In this document: one piece after another, positions 45,203 to 55,378 of the stretch
Position numbering within the stretch: the first letter of the stretch is position 1
How the letters are laid out: each line of letters opens with the position of its first letter
From: Diaporthe sp. PMI_573
Lineage: Eukaryota > Ascomycota > Sordariomycetes > Diaporthales > Diaporthaceae
Direction: 5' to 3'
NCBI GenBank assembly: GCA_021399435.1
Contig: JAJTUP010000114.1
Location: 1-64,000, forward strand
Length of the DNA: 64,000 bases
Translations under genes and position numbers: made by a program
Notes under the pieces: model-generated
Databases searched by the model: none
Seen by the model: only the letters and a program-made list of their open reading frames with translations
What the model was told of the DNA's origin: nothing

Positions 45203-45469
45203 GTGGTAAACACTGTCGCCCGTAAGCCCAAGCCACAGTGTTGGGAGCACGGCTGTAATGGCCGTCAGTTCTCCACATGCAGCAACCTCATCCGCCACCA
45301 ACGAGAAAAGTCCGGACAGGCGCCTAAGTTCCGCTGCCCTAAATGTGAAGCTGGGTTTTCACGTGTAACAGCACGCAATGGTCACCTACAACGTCAAAGG
45401 TGTAAACCAAACTTGGCAGGTGTGCAGCAGGATCGAAAATTGTTGCATGCACAGTGCCGTTCATGCTAG
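45203..45469 (+). pseudogene. C2H2 zinc-finger protein fragment
   Basis: About 88 codons with two fingers: CWEHGCNGRQFSTCSNLIRH and CPKCEAGFSRVTARNGHL, the second ending in a C2HC-like QRQRC. This pair, with the spacer QREKSGQAPKF, is a recurrent fungal type usually found at the start or middle of proteins of several hundred residues. Here the frame ends 20 codons after the second finger and no good upstream exon joins. I take it as a fragment; a short functional protein is possible. Confidence 0.5.
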
Positions 45470-45982
45470 GCTTTTTCTTGGCTAGTTGATACGTAGGCTT
45501 TCGGCGTATAGGACCGTAAAAAACAGAACGGATCCAGAGTATTTGTATTTCGAGATGGTGGGATGATAGGAGACATCTATTAGACGCTCGAGCGATGAAG
45601 TTGTCAATGACAATTTTCCCAGTGGTTTAATGAAAGCCCGAAGCCCCAAGCACGCTCTGATCAGCTATAAAGCTTTAAGGGTGTGGGGCGGTCTGAACTC
45701 ATCTGCAGGGGCGGAAGAATCGATATTGAAAGAAGCATGTCTGGCATTGCAGGTGGTGTTTATACTCATCCCGCATATTGAAAAGGTAAGGATGCGGGGA
45801 GAATTGAAGGGAAGCAAAAGCGTCGACGTGGTGTTGGGCTGCCGAATGGGGCCAGCCTTGATTAGGCTCCGAAGTTGGGTGGTCCGATATTTGCCGGACA
45901 TAGCCGACTGACTGGATAAAAAATTCACTCACCCCAACCACCACAACAACATACAATACAGACCAGAGTCTGATACGTCGCG

Positions 45983-46063
45983 ATGAAGTGTCAGGCGTGC
46001 GATGGAGAAGGCGAGAAAGACGGAGGCATATGCCCTAGCTGCAAAGGCAAAGGAGAAGTTTGA
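45983..46063 (+). CDS. 26-residue double CxxCxGxG mini-protein (candidate)
   Basis: A tiny ORF starts at ATG 45983 after a CA-rich leader (accaccacaacaacatacaatacag) typical of fungal 5' UTRs. It holds two perfect CxxCxGxG motifs, CQACDGEG and CPSCKGKG, spaced by seven residues. These are the zinc-ribbon half-sites of DnaJ/Hsp40 cysteine-rich domains, where they come in fours. The ORF ends at TGA 46063. No larger J-domain protein is nearby on this strand. Two half-sites suffice for one zinc site, so a stand-alone zinc mini-protein is conceivable, as is an exon of a spliced gene. Expression is unknown. Confidence 0.4.
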   Translation: MKCQACDGEGEKDGGICPSCKGKGEV

Positions 46064-46376
46064 CGATCCTGAGAGTACATCACACCATCTTGAATCGAGG
46101 TCCAAGCTAGAGCGAGCTGACCAGACTACGTTGTAGGACAATCCATGACCTCGAGACGTGAGGAGCCCGAGAGTAATGTGTCCGAGGCTCACCTTTTTCT
46201 ACTGAGCGCGCTGGTCCGACGGTTCATTCGGGTTTTAATGCGGCTGGTTTCTGGATGTAGAGGCGTGGTTGGTACTTCTCACGTGCGATGGTTGCGGGAT
46301 TGAGTGGGATGAAGGACGGGCTGCGTTGAGGTGCGAGCTGGAACAGACGAGGAGGCTGCCTCAAACTCCGGTATAG

Positions 46377-47783
46377 AAACGACAACTACGGTGCATTCCT
46401 CACAGTTCCGGAATTGATATTGCTGTTGAGTGGCTCAAGAAAGTCTTCTTGCCTCAAATGGAGGAGATCCGCAAAGACGAAGGTGTTGATGCTTTTGCTA
46501 ATGCTGTCGATGTGGATACTGTTCGTAGACTGGAAAAACTCTTTCCAAATCATCACGAGGACCTTGCCGCGATCCGGGACTTGTTTCGCTCAAACGAAGT
46601 TTTCACAGATATTACTGACAAGGGAGAACGCCTAAGTCTAGAGCAAAGCGTGTGCACAGTAAAGCGGCGTATTTCAAGCATCGAGACACTTCACAAGGAT
46701 ATGCTGTATTTTTCACCCGCAGTTAGGGCCATCTGGAAATTTGTCGCGCCAGATCGATCCCGACGCAGAGATCAGCCGACATTGAGGAATGTGCTCAAAA
46801 GGCGGTTCCAGCCAAGCGAGGGACACGGTTGCGAGAGTGGAGACGAGTGTCACTATGCACACGATCATTTAGGCAAAGACGCGTTTTACAGGGCGTACAC
46901 AAGAATCCTCGTATTCGCGCTGCAAAACTTCGCGGAACTTAGCTACGAATCCCCGCTCTGTGGCAAGGATGGCCATCGATTAGTGGGACAAGTTCAACGC
47001 AGCGCTGTACAGCGATTTCAACAAAGAGCATATGATCTCGGATTCCGGACCCTCAAGCTAGAGGGACGAGAAAGAGTCCAGGCAGATCCAGATCGAGCCG
47101 CCACGAACGACAATACTCAGCATGATGTAAACTACCCAGTATGGAGGGAAGGTAAGCCTTATTTGAGCGCATACATGGCTTTGCAGTCTGAAGAGGTGCA
47201 GACCCAGATTGAACACCCTTCTGTCCCAGCAAATACTTTATCGCACATTTTGGTGATGGCTAATATTGTCGGGCACTTTTTGAAAATGTCGGAATCAGAT
47301 TCAGCTGAAGAAGACTGCGCAAATTATGTCCAAGTTTCTAATCAACCCATCAAATATACATGGTGCAAAGAGGATATAAATACAGGACATCCTGTGGACG
47401 TTGACGAAAGGTCAGAGAGTGATTATTCTACGATCTGTGTGTCAGAGACTGCGGATAGTGAAATATACAGTCAAACTCAACAAAAACTCCTTAGTTTTAA
47501 CGTTGATCAATCTGCTAAGCCTGCAGAGATTGATCCACGTCTATCGTTTGTGCCGTTCCTAGAGAAACGGCTGCGGCGACAGGGGGGCGTATTTAAACTA
47601 CCACCGCCAGAGATCGAGAAAGCCCCGAGGGAAGACGGACAGGATATTCAGTACAAGCCAACTGCAACGGACAGCCCTTTAGCAGTAAGCCCTTTGAAAA
47701 TTCCCATCTTATCAACTATCGCTTACAATCATAGCCAACACCATTTCAGACCGAAATGCGCCTATCTATTCCACCAAAAGTAG
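46377..47783 (+). CDS. DUF3723-like fungal protein (5' exon unresolved)
   Basis: The frame is open from an acceptor-like tatag at 46372-46376 to 47783. The first ATG is 46458, but in-frame residues upstream (CIPHSSGIDIAVEWLKKVF) look coding, so an upstream exon is likely. Features: VDVDTVRRLEKLFPNH, ITDKGERLSLEQSVCTV, SSIETLHKDMLYFSPAVRAI, then FYRAYTRILVFALQNFAEL and QQRAYDLGFRTLKL. This order fits my memory of the DUF3723 family, a fungal family of unknown function common in accessory regions and listed among frequent Starship cargo. A C-terminal block RLSFVPFLEKRLRRQGGVF closes the protein at about 469 residues. No biochemical role can be assigned. No captain recombinase was seen in the window. 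Confidence 0.6.
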   Translation, partial: KRQLRCIPHSSGIDIAVEWLKKVFLPQMEEIRKDEGVDAFANAVDVDTVRRLEKLFPNHHEDLAAIRDLFRSNEVFTDITDKGERLSLEQSVCTVKRRISSIETLHKDMLYFSPAVRAIWKFVAPDRSRRRDQPTLRNVLKRRFQPSEGHGCESGDECHYAHDHLGKDAFYRAYTRILVFALQNFAELSYESPLCGKDGHRLVGQVQRSAVQRFQQRAYDLGFRTLKLEGRERVQADPDRAATNDNTQHDVNYPVWREGKPYLSAYMALQSEEVQTQIEHPSVPANTLSHILVMANIVGHFLKMSESDSAEEDCANYVQVSNQPIKYTWCKEDINTGHPVDVDERSESDYSTICVSETADSEIYSQTQQKLLSFNVDQSAKPAEIDPRLSFVPFLEKRLRRQGGVFKLPPPEIEKAPREDGQDIQYKPTATDSPLAVSPLKIPILSTIAYNHSQHHFRPKCAYLFHQK

Positions 47784-48655
47784 TAATACCGCCGATACGT
47801 AATATGCGGCCATCAAAGACTTGAGACCGATTTTGGTGTATCTCATCCAGGAAATAAAATATGGCCGCCGCCTTTGGGCAAGATAGATACGATTTGCGGC
47901 AGGGATAGCTAAGAAGATTGTCAAGAGGTCAGGGGAAGATGCTGGGCAAAGATTGCTTGAGGGCAGATCAGGATCTGAACATTCCGTGCTATGTTACGAT
48001 TGATACCTAACTACATTGTGATTCCAGTGCGTCTAGCCACCCATCTTATAACCTGACCTGCCCATCCCTCATGGATCTCGATGCACGCTGGCCTGAGCGA
48101 GGCTCAACCCTGACTTGGGCGCCATATGGGCCTGAGCGGTGCTGCGGTGCCTTTCGCCGATACTACGGTGCCCTTCACCGGGCCTCCGACGGGCCCGAAG
48201 TGCTGCCTTCCAACAAGATTTAATATCAGTACGCAGTCCAGTCGGCACAGTCAGCACTAGTGCAGTGCTCTATTTTCTAAACAATAATCCAGCTTTAGCT
48301 ACAGTATCATAGCCACGATAGACAGAAGATGTGTGGCTTGTCGACATAGTCGATTCAGATTTCAAATATTCCTTTCATCATGACCTCTATCGGTTACTCT
48401 TTCTTCCTCTTCTCTTACTTCCCGCAGGCTTTCCTTGATTCCCTTTCTCCTCATCTACAAAACTTTCCATGGCCTCACGATTAGCGCCATCATGCAGAGT
48501 CTCCCGTTTAATAAACAGGGGGGAATCTGGTAATTATCCTGTATTATAAAATTAAATTAATTTCTAGCAAACAAAAAATAGCCACAAATACTCAATTATC
48601 TTAATTTAAGCATTAAGAAAACTTGTTGAGGCTGAGAGTTATAAGGGGTTCCAAT
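47784..48655. other. no gene; possible degenerate coding at left
   Basis: From 47808 a plus-strand frame reads AIKDLRPILVYLIQEIKYG, interrupted by one TAG before continuing IRFAAGIAKKIVKRSG. It may be decayed coding sequence of unknown family. The remainder is AT-rich. Confidence 0.3.
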
Positions 48656-48866
48656 TGTGGCGGTTGTCACCACTAGACGGGCTGACACCACCACAAGGTG
48701 CTGGCAGGGGCTGGTCCCTGCCACAGGCACGGACCACGGTTATTAAACTTCTCCACGCGTCGCACATCGCGAGTTTCTTTCCTTCCTTCTTCTCTCCTTA
48801 AGCTTAGAATCTTCGTACATAGTGCCAATACAACAGCTTCCAAGCTGGACATTGCTGGCCGTGACA
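48656..48866 (+). mobile_element. LTR of the 43975 chromovirus family, with short internal remnant
   Basis: TGTGGCGG to CCGTGACA, 211 bp. The 3' half (ttccttcttctctccttaagcttagaatcttcg... gctggccgtgaca) closely matches the LTR at 43975-44175, in opposite orientation. Downstream to about 49207 a frame reads SDDEDLGNEEDEDDL and then KKKKQVGRREFEPVAQ, possibly gag-like, with stops. No perfect target duplication was found. Confidence 0.65.
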
Positions 48867-49207
48867 GGAATCAGGGGTGTATCGGAAACGGGTGGGGCTA
48901 CGTTACTTAGGGATGATTTCCTCATAGCTTCGAGACTCGCCGGCTCTGATGATGAGGATTTAGGGAATGAAGAAGACGAGGATGACCTGGCAGAATCAAG
49001 CAGGAAGAAAAAGAAGCAAGTAGGCAGACGTGAGTTCGAGCCCGTCGCTCAGACCACCCTCATGTACGACCAGTATAAATAGGCGGTCCACTCTGGTAAG
49101 TTAGACGACCTCGTCGCCTTCAATAGAGAGGAGCGGGCAATGGCTCCTCAGCCCAGGCCACCTACACCAGATCGGATGAAGAAGGCTAGCATGGGCTTCA
49201 GTTGAGA

Positions 49208-51165
49208 TAAGTCGGAACAAGTTTGTAGCAGGCTGGCCCATAATTCTGCTACGGCGGACTCCAGTATTTCAACGGAATTCCGCCGTTCCAATAGTGACTG
49301 CTCGGAAGTTCTATACAACACAGAACAGCTTCCAAGCTATGCAGCACGCCAGCATCGATTACATCTATCGCCATCCGTACTGTCCAGGTAGATGAAAATG
49401 GATAGATAGTGGCACTTTCGTGTACGCATGTCTCTTCGGTCTCTCCGTGAACTGCGGATGGCACGAGCGCATCCGCCAGAAAATAAATCGAGATTGCAGC
49501 GCTGAAAGCTACTGCCGGCCATCGCAAGATACACTAGCACGGCCCTCTGGGTGGTTGCGCGTCGTGCCGCTCGTTGATCACAAGAGAGAGAATACTGCAG
49601 CTTTCACTCCAACTGAGTTCGCCTTAACATTTGCGAGAGAGTACATTTGCGAGAGAGTGTTTCAACTTTCCTCCGTGCGTGCATTACTGTTGAACGTTCG
49701 GGAGTCGCGGCTTGATCAGCTACTCTTTGGTGACATTTGTGTTTTGGCGAGAACGGAGAAGTTGGAATACGATAGGCAGACGTTGACCTTTCGATGATGC
49801 TCCGCGTGAAGTCGCCGCTTTTTCGATCCACGGGTCCTCGCCAACGGCAGATCCCAGTCCGGATGACGACGTACCGACTGTGTCGATAATCGGTACCACT
49901 TCAACGAACGCTATCTTTGGCCAAATGGAGCAGGATATAGAGAGATAAGGGGAGCGGATAGAGACAACTGAATGCGGTAGGCTCGTGCACAGCGAGCACA
50001 AGTCTCAGGACATCTCAGAAAAGCAGCTGGGCGACACTTGGGGTAGGCTGGTGGAGTACGTTCAGCGCAGAAGGGCTATTCAACAATCTATTTGCTCAAG
50101 CTCCACTAGGTGTGATGGGTTCATTTAAAAGCTGATGGAAAGACAGCAGTTGAGGGCGGCAAAAGGTATAGTTGGCTGACGACTTGCTGGAAAGCCTATC
50201 GTAAGGAAGATCCACAGACTCTACCTGTCACCAAGGACTCATGGCAATACACGGAACGTGAAGAAGAGGGGGAGCTTCTCCGCGAAGGGACTGACCGAGG
50301 TATCAACGTCGCCCGATAGTATCACCACGAGAATGTTGAAGTCGGCGGTACGGACGATGATATTCGAAGTAATGTGTGGAAGAGTCTGGATGTCACAACT
50401 GTAGAGAATTACCGAGCTGGACGTTCGGTAGTGCCGCGAAGCCCAAGTGTAGGTATAACTCCGCGGAAATCGCAGCACCGCTGGTGTGAAACGGTCATCA
50501 AGCCAGACCGGTGCTCCTCTACCTCCTAGCAAGCGATCCTGTTCCGCTTCTCCGACCAGGCTAGGAAGTAAGCCTTACACTCTGGATCATTACTTTAACC
50601 ACAACCTGCAAGGAAGTTATGGCACCCCCATGAAGTAAAGAATAGGACCAAAGGCCCATTGGGAGCACCTGGGCGAGAGCTGGGGCGGTCTTTGTTGTCA
50701 AGGTTACAGACCTTCGTCACCCGCCACATTTACATAAGGCTTGGCAGACACTAAAATGGGGCAGACTCCGCACCCGAATTACAGCGAACAGTATGCAACG
50801 TGCAACACCAACCCCACTTTTCGCAACTTGAACATCACGAACGGCTTGCCGGCTGATGCAGCCCGAAATCACACTAATCCGACCTTCCCCTTTCGAGACC
50901 CACTCACACCCGAAGGGGAGGAGCCGTCATCTCCCGATATCACTGGCGAGTGACCAAGGTTTCCCGGCAAAGCCCTCAAATTGCTTGGATGCTCCGTCTG
51001 TCGAAGTGAGCACATGCGCCTCCGTGGCTCGCCGCCAGCGCTCCCCATTCTACACAAAGCACACACTAAAATCTACGGTAACACTAGCTGGTATTGGAAA
51101 CTTCGAAATAGCCCATCACTCAAAGCCCAGCGATAGGACACATACCTCGAGACCCTTGTGTCAGT
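49208..51165. other. no gene recognised
   Basis: About 2 kb of short open frames on both strands without motifs; the left part may be degraded retrotransposon interior. Confidence 0.4.
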
Positions 51166-52722
51166 ATGAGCGCGCCTCCATCGTCTCTTCACATCAGAAC
51201 AGTTGGAGTCATCGGTGCCGGCCTCAGTGGCATTGTTGCGGCCACTCATTTGCTTCGCGCTGGAATAGATGTCACGGTCTTCGAGAGGTCGAATAGTCCC
51301 GGTGGGGCATGGAAGTTCACACCTGAAGCGGATCGGGACCCGCCATTCCCCAGCATCCGACCGCCGGCCGCAGATTGGGATGAGTTGGAAGAATGGCGGG
51401 CAGGCGAACCGGGCTTCGACGATGCTGTGAGAATATTCGACCCACCAAACCCGGTGTATGCCAATATGAAGAGTCGGGGCAGCGAGGAAATCATGCGCAC
51501 CTCGCTTGAGGGCTGGCCAGAAGGGAAACGTGCGCCGCTGGATCATACTGAGGTGGTCGCTTATCTCCAGCGAATTGCCAAGATTCATCATGTTCAAGAG
51601 AAAATCATGTTCCGTACGCGGGTCGAATCAGTTGTTAAGAGCCCCGATAACAACCAATGGCAGGTCCGGACCTCGAAGCTGACTGCCTCTCCCCCAAGCT
51701 ACACACTTAGCAAGGAGTCCTGGAGCTTCGACGCGATTGTAGTAGCTTCAGGGAGATATGGCCCGCCGCGCGTGCCCGATATACCAGGGCTCTCCATGTG
51801 GAAGCGCAGATTCCCAGGTCGGGTGATGCACTCAAAGCAATACCGCTTTCCCGCGCCTTACCGCGGAAGGACGGTGCTGGTTGTCGGAGCGTTCATCTCC
51901 GCCTTGGAGATCACAAATGAGCTTGTCCAAAACGGCGCCCGAGTTTACCAGAGCGCGAGAGAGACTAGAGTTGATTTCAGGCAGAAAATGGATCATGAAA
52001 AAGCCGAGAAGGTGGCCATGGTCGCCGAGTTCACTCTCGAGGACGATGACGGAAGTCAACCTGCGCCAGGTGCGACGGTCCCAGATTATGACAGCCCTAT
52101 TCCAGGGAAGGCACACCTTCAGGATGGTCGAGTCATAGAAGGCATCCACAACGTTATAATCGCGACGGGCTACCTAACCTCCTTTCCATTCCTTGGCTCA
52201 CTGCTCCAGCAACCGGATACAGCGCTGCAGGATGCGGACGATAAAGTTATCACTACCGCCGACGGCAGGACGGTGCACAATCTACACGAAGACATATTCT
52301 ATATCCCCGACCCATCTCTCGCATTCATAGGTGTCTCACATTTCGCTTCGACCTTCTCGCTGTACGACTTCCAGGCTCAGATTCTCGCTGTTGTGTTCTC
52401 AGGCAATGTCCGGCTCCCTCCCAAGGCCGAAATGCAGTCAGAACAGAGGCACAGGAAGAACTGCTTGCTACCTGGGGCTACTCTAAACAGTATCTTCCTG
52501 TTGGACGACTTCGTGATTAGCAGGATGATGCGATGGGCCAATAAAGACTTGGTAGCCGGGAGGCATGAGCCACTTCCTGGGCCAGACCTCAGGTGGAGGG
52601 AGGCGTTCAGAAAAGAGAGAGAAAAGGCCCGGCCCATACTTGGAGACTTGCAAGATAGCTACCTGGGGACTTATGGGGCCAACTGGAATATGCTGAGTGG
52701 TATCCAGTCGGATCTATGCTGA
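51166..52722 (+). CDS. FAD-dependent monooxygenase (FMO/YUCCA-like)
   Basis: A single exon encodes 518 residues, ATG 51166. The FAD-binding Rossmann motif is VGVIGAGLSGIVAATHLL, with the acidic end of strand 2 in VTVFERSNSPGGAW. The FMO signature FPGRVMHSKQYRF follows at about residues 215-227. The second nucleotide-binding motif, VLVVGAFISALEIT, departs from GxGxSG because the second glycine is phenylalanine. IIATGYLTSFPFL closes the core. Such enzymes use NADPH and oxygen to oxygenate soft nucleophiles or ketones in metabolism and detoxification. The changed NADPH motif may lower cofactor binding or may just be family variation. No neighbours from an obvious pathway. The gene looks intact. 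Confidence 0.85.
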   Translation: MSAPPSSLHIRTVGVIGAGLSGIVAATHLLRAGIDVTVFERSNSPGGAWKFTPEADRDPPFPSIRPPAADWDELEEWRAGEPGFDDAVRIFDPPNPVYANMKSRGSEEIMRTSLEGWPEGKRAPLDHTEVVAYLQRIAKIHHVQEKIMFRTRVESVVKSPDNNQWQVRTSKLTASPPSYTLSKESWSFDAIVVASGRYGPPRVPDIPGLSMWKRRFPGRVMHSKQYRFPAPYRGRTVLVVGAFISALEITNELVQNGARVYQSARETRVDFRQKMDHEKAEKVAMVAEFTLEDDDGSQPAPGATVPDYDSPIPGKAHLQDGRVIEGIHNVIIATGYLTSFPFLGSLLQQPDTALQDADDKVITTADGRTVHNLHEDIFYIPDPSLAFIGVSHFASTFSLYDFQAQILAVVFSGNVRLPPKAEMQSEQRHRKNCLLPGATLNSIFLLDDFVISRMMRWANKDLVAGRHEPLPGPDLRWREAFRKEREKARPILGDLQDSYLGTYGANWNMLSGIQSDLC

Positions 52723-53237
52723 ATTGAAGCGATCGATGGTTATGTATGCGGGAAGGGATGTGAACGAGGTATGGTCCTTAGCCGACCTCGACCATACCGG
52801 ATATCCTAAGCACGAACTGCCAGCCCAGAGAAAAATCCCTAGCAACCTCCAACCAGGCATTTGGGATAATTCTTCCGGCGAGTTCACTACAGAAGGTGGC
52901 ACTATCTATAATCTATGGAACGCTCAGTTTGGCCATTATTCTCCAGTTTCGAATTTCCGTGAAAGACTGGTTAAAACAAGGGAAGACAGGCAATGGGAAG
53001 TGTCTGTTATCTACTTGAAAAGTCCGAAAATTCATCGGCTGGTGTGCAGCAAGTTTCGCGAATAGTCAAGGCGGATAGTTGTTCGCACCCCTACTATCCA
53101 TGCTTGGTGGAGCATTTCATTGTGGAAGAAGATGAGCGACCATCTATGCTGCAGAGTAAAGACGTCATGGTGGAAAGCGGTGAGGCATCAGACTTGAAGG
53201 CAAATTATTCTGCTTGCTTCGTCTCAGTCTCTTGCGC
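52723..53237. other. no named gene; one plausible coding stretch
   Basis: The plus strand is open from about 52697 to 53065 and reads EVWSLADLDHTGYPKHELPA and FGHYSPVSNFRERLVKT. It looks coding in composition but has no ATG context, overlaps the end of the FMO gene and matches no family I know. Confidence 0.25.
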
Positions 53238-53570
53238 TCATATATTCGTTAGGAGCTTGTATTTTTCAGTGGACTGAAGGCAACAGATCGAGAGTGCGCA
53301 GGAATTGGGGACCCCATTAACGGCAAAGCTGAGCATGTAGTCCTGGAGAGTGGAGGCCACAGAAAGTTGATGAAGGTACTTCTCGAAGGCTGCTTTTAGC
53401 GGGCTGAAGATCGAGACATCAAGCGGCTGCAGCATATGCGAGGTATGGGCGGGCAAAAAAACGATATAAACCTTATTCGAGAAGCATTCCCACATGCTCA
53501 CCGGGCAGAGCAGATACACGCCATTGCTTGGGTGCATACACTGCGTTAAAATAACCGGGGCTTCCTCCAC
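53238..53570 (-). pseudogene. pogo-type DDE transposase fragment
   Basis: The minus strand reads VYIVFLPAHTSHMLQPLDVS then IFSPLKAAFEKYLHQL, the segment around the third acidic residue of pogo/Tigger DDE transposases. The remainder of the protein is not found. Its 5' side diverges to non-homologous sequence, so it is a short remnant. Confidence 0.7.
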
Positions 53571-53715
53571 TTTCCGTCGGGAGTGCTGTCAGATTTTGGT
53601 ACTTGAACGATTCCCGCTCTGAAATACCCTTCGATTCTGCCCTTCCGACGGTAGTATTGTCGTTGTAAGGAGGAGTTTACTGGATTTGTTGAGGTAGACA
53701 GGGCGATAATAGTCG

Positions 53716-54897
53716 ATGTTGATGGTGGATGTGTTGGCCCGGCACGGCAAAGACAATGGCTGGCAGGAGAAAATTGAGGCTACTTTCCAGCGAACTGTGA
53801 TGATGTCTATGCTGGACCGGTTTCGACTCATGTACAATCTGAAGGATGGCGATCAACCCGTCCTGGACTTTGCCGTTGAGAGCACCTGGAACTGCCCCTT
53901 TATACCAACAAGGGCCCTGAAGAAAGACAAACCGGATCGCCAACGCGTGCTTTCACGTCCCACACCTGATATATCTATTGCCTTTCATCTGCGGTCTATT
54001 ATTGAGGATGGACTTATGAGTGTAATCCCCGAAGCCACGAAAAGAATCATGATATACGAGGCCCAAGACGGCACTCGCATGCAGCGCGTTTTCCATTTCT
54101 TGGTGATCGAGGCCAAGAATGCAAACAATACGTCAAACGACAAAGACGGGCAGCTTCAGAATCTGAATAGTGCCAGCCAGTCCTTACATTGCTTATACGA
54201 GTTCTTCAACGAGGCAGACAGGCAGGAAGTGGAGTGTAACAAGTCTTGTTGCACTCCAGGCGCCTTGACCATCACAGCTAATGCTGGAGGCCGAAGTCCT
54301 TCCTCTGCAGGGGGAAACACCTTTGTGGACCGATTTTTCAACGAAGTCAGGGTTTTCACAGCGGTCCCAACTGGCAGAGCCATCACAATTCGGGTGCACC
54401 GGGCTTGCCCTGCATCCAAACCCCCCTTCCCTTCTCATGAAGGCCGGCCCCCATTTCAGCTCATGATCCTTCCCGACTACCCTCTTCAGTTCGAGTACAA
54501 CGAAGTCATCAAGCTTACGAACGACGACTTCAGCAGAGAGAGTCTCGTGGATACATTCCAGAAGATCATGGTTGATTATGGCATCGGCCAGCTCCGACCG
54601 CTATTGCAAGAGGCTGCCGCGGCAATCGCGACAAAGTTCTACAAGTGGGAGGAAGAGAAAGGGAGGCAGTATGTGCTAGGCATGCGGCACTACTCGCACG
54701 AGCAGACTGCTCCTCCACCTAGTGCACCAAGCTCTCAAGCAGTCAGTAAAGGCACCCGATGGTGGTCTTCAGTATCGGCTACTTCAACCTCTCGACCGCC
54801 AAGCCCAACCCGTCAAGCCAGCTGGAGTGCCTTTCCTTCCAGAAGAACCAACGACGTTGCTGCCGAAAGAGCTAGCCTCTGGTTGGGGCGTAGTTAA
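53716..54897 (+). CDS. PD-(D/E)XK nuclease-like fungal protein
   Basis: A single exon encodes 393 residues, ATG 53716, with an in-frame stop just upstream. The centre holds RPTPDISIAFHLRSII (Asp85) and VFHFLVIEAKNAN (E132-A-K134), a typical PD-(D/E)XK pair: Asp, then Glu-x-Lys on the next core strand. The domain is known from many uncharacterised fungal proteins. FDRFF-like and IKLTNDDFSRESLVDTFQK segments follow, and a Ser/Pro-rich tail ends the protein. A metal-dependent nuclease is possible, but these fungal members have no shown activity. The gene sits between pogo and Tc1/mariner scraps, which may have carried or truncated it. Confidence 0.72.
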   Translation: MLMVDVLARHGKDNGWQEKIEATFQRTVMMSMLDRFRLMYNLKDGDQPVLDFAVESTWNCPFIPTRALKKDKPDRQRVLSRPTPDISIAFHLRSIIEDGLMSVIPEATKRIMIYEAQDGTRMQRVFHFLVIEAKNANNTSNDKDGQLQNLNSASQSLHCLYEFFNEADRQEVECNKSCCTPGALTITANAGGRSPSSAGGNTFVDRFFNEVRVFTAVPTGRAITIRVHRACPASKPPFPSHEGRPPFQLMILPDYPLQFEYNEVIKLTNDDFSRESLVDTFQKIMVDYGIGQLRPLLQEAAAAIATKFYKWEEEKGRQYVLGMRHYSHEQTAPPPSAPSSQAVSKGTRWWSSVSATSTSRPPSPTRQASWSAFPSRRTNDVAAERASLWLGRS

Positions 54898-54984
54898 CTG
54901 CGCGGTCCTAGAGGTCTTCACAGCTTTCGAACTGCTGCAGGTCTGCGGTCTTTGCAAATCTACCGCTTTTGAGGAAAACGTTTT

Positions 54985-55378
54985 TGCCATGTTTGGACTG
55001 ATTGAACAAGCATATCTCTCAGTAATAATGGCGCCGTACCACGGGGCTAGAAAACCTGTTTGAGAACACTCCTTCCAATAGACACTGGTCCAATCCTTCG
55101 TTTTAACACACGGAATCTCACTAATGGATTGGCCTCCACGGTCACCTGATTTGAACCCGATTGAGAACGTTTGGAAGCTTCTCAAAGGAGAGATACATAA
55201 ACGATACCCAAATATATGGGAATTAACGAGAAATGGGGCCAATATAGCTTATTTTAGTGAGTGCGTGAAAACGGCGTGGCACGCAATAGACCAGGCAAAG
55301 ATTGACAATATCATCGATTCACTGGAGCGCAGGCTTATAGCGGTGATCAAAGCGCATGGAAGCTATACTGGGTATTGA
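54985..55378 (+). pseudogene. Tc1/mariner transposase C-terminal relic
   Basis: The plus strand reads SVIMAPYHGARKPV, missing the Asp-Asn of the second catalytic site, then two stops (TGA and TAG). It continues ISLMDWPPRSPDLNPIENVW and KLLKGEIHKRYPNIWEL to the C-terminus. DLNPIENVW holds the third acidic residue region of Tc1/mariner DDE transposases. The N-terminal half is missing. Confidence 0.8.

Noticed and set aside
44606..45301. 231-codon minus-strand frame as a gene
   Set aside because: It is antisense to C2H2-relic sequence in part, carries no motif, and has no convincing splice model.
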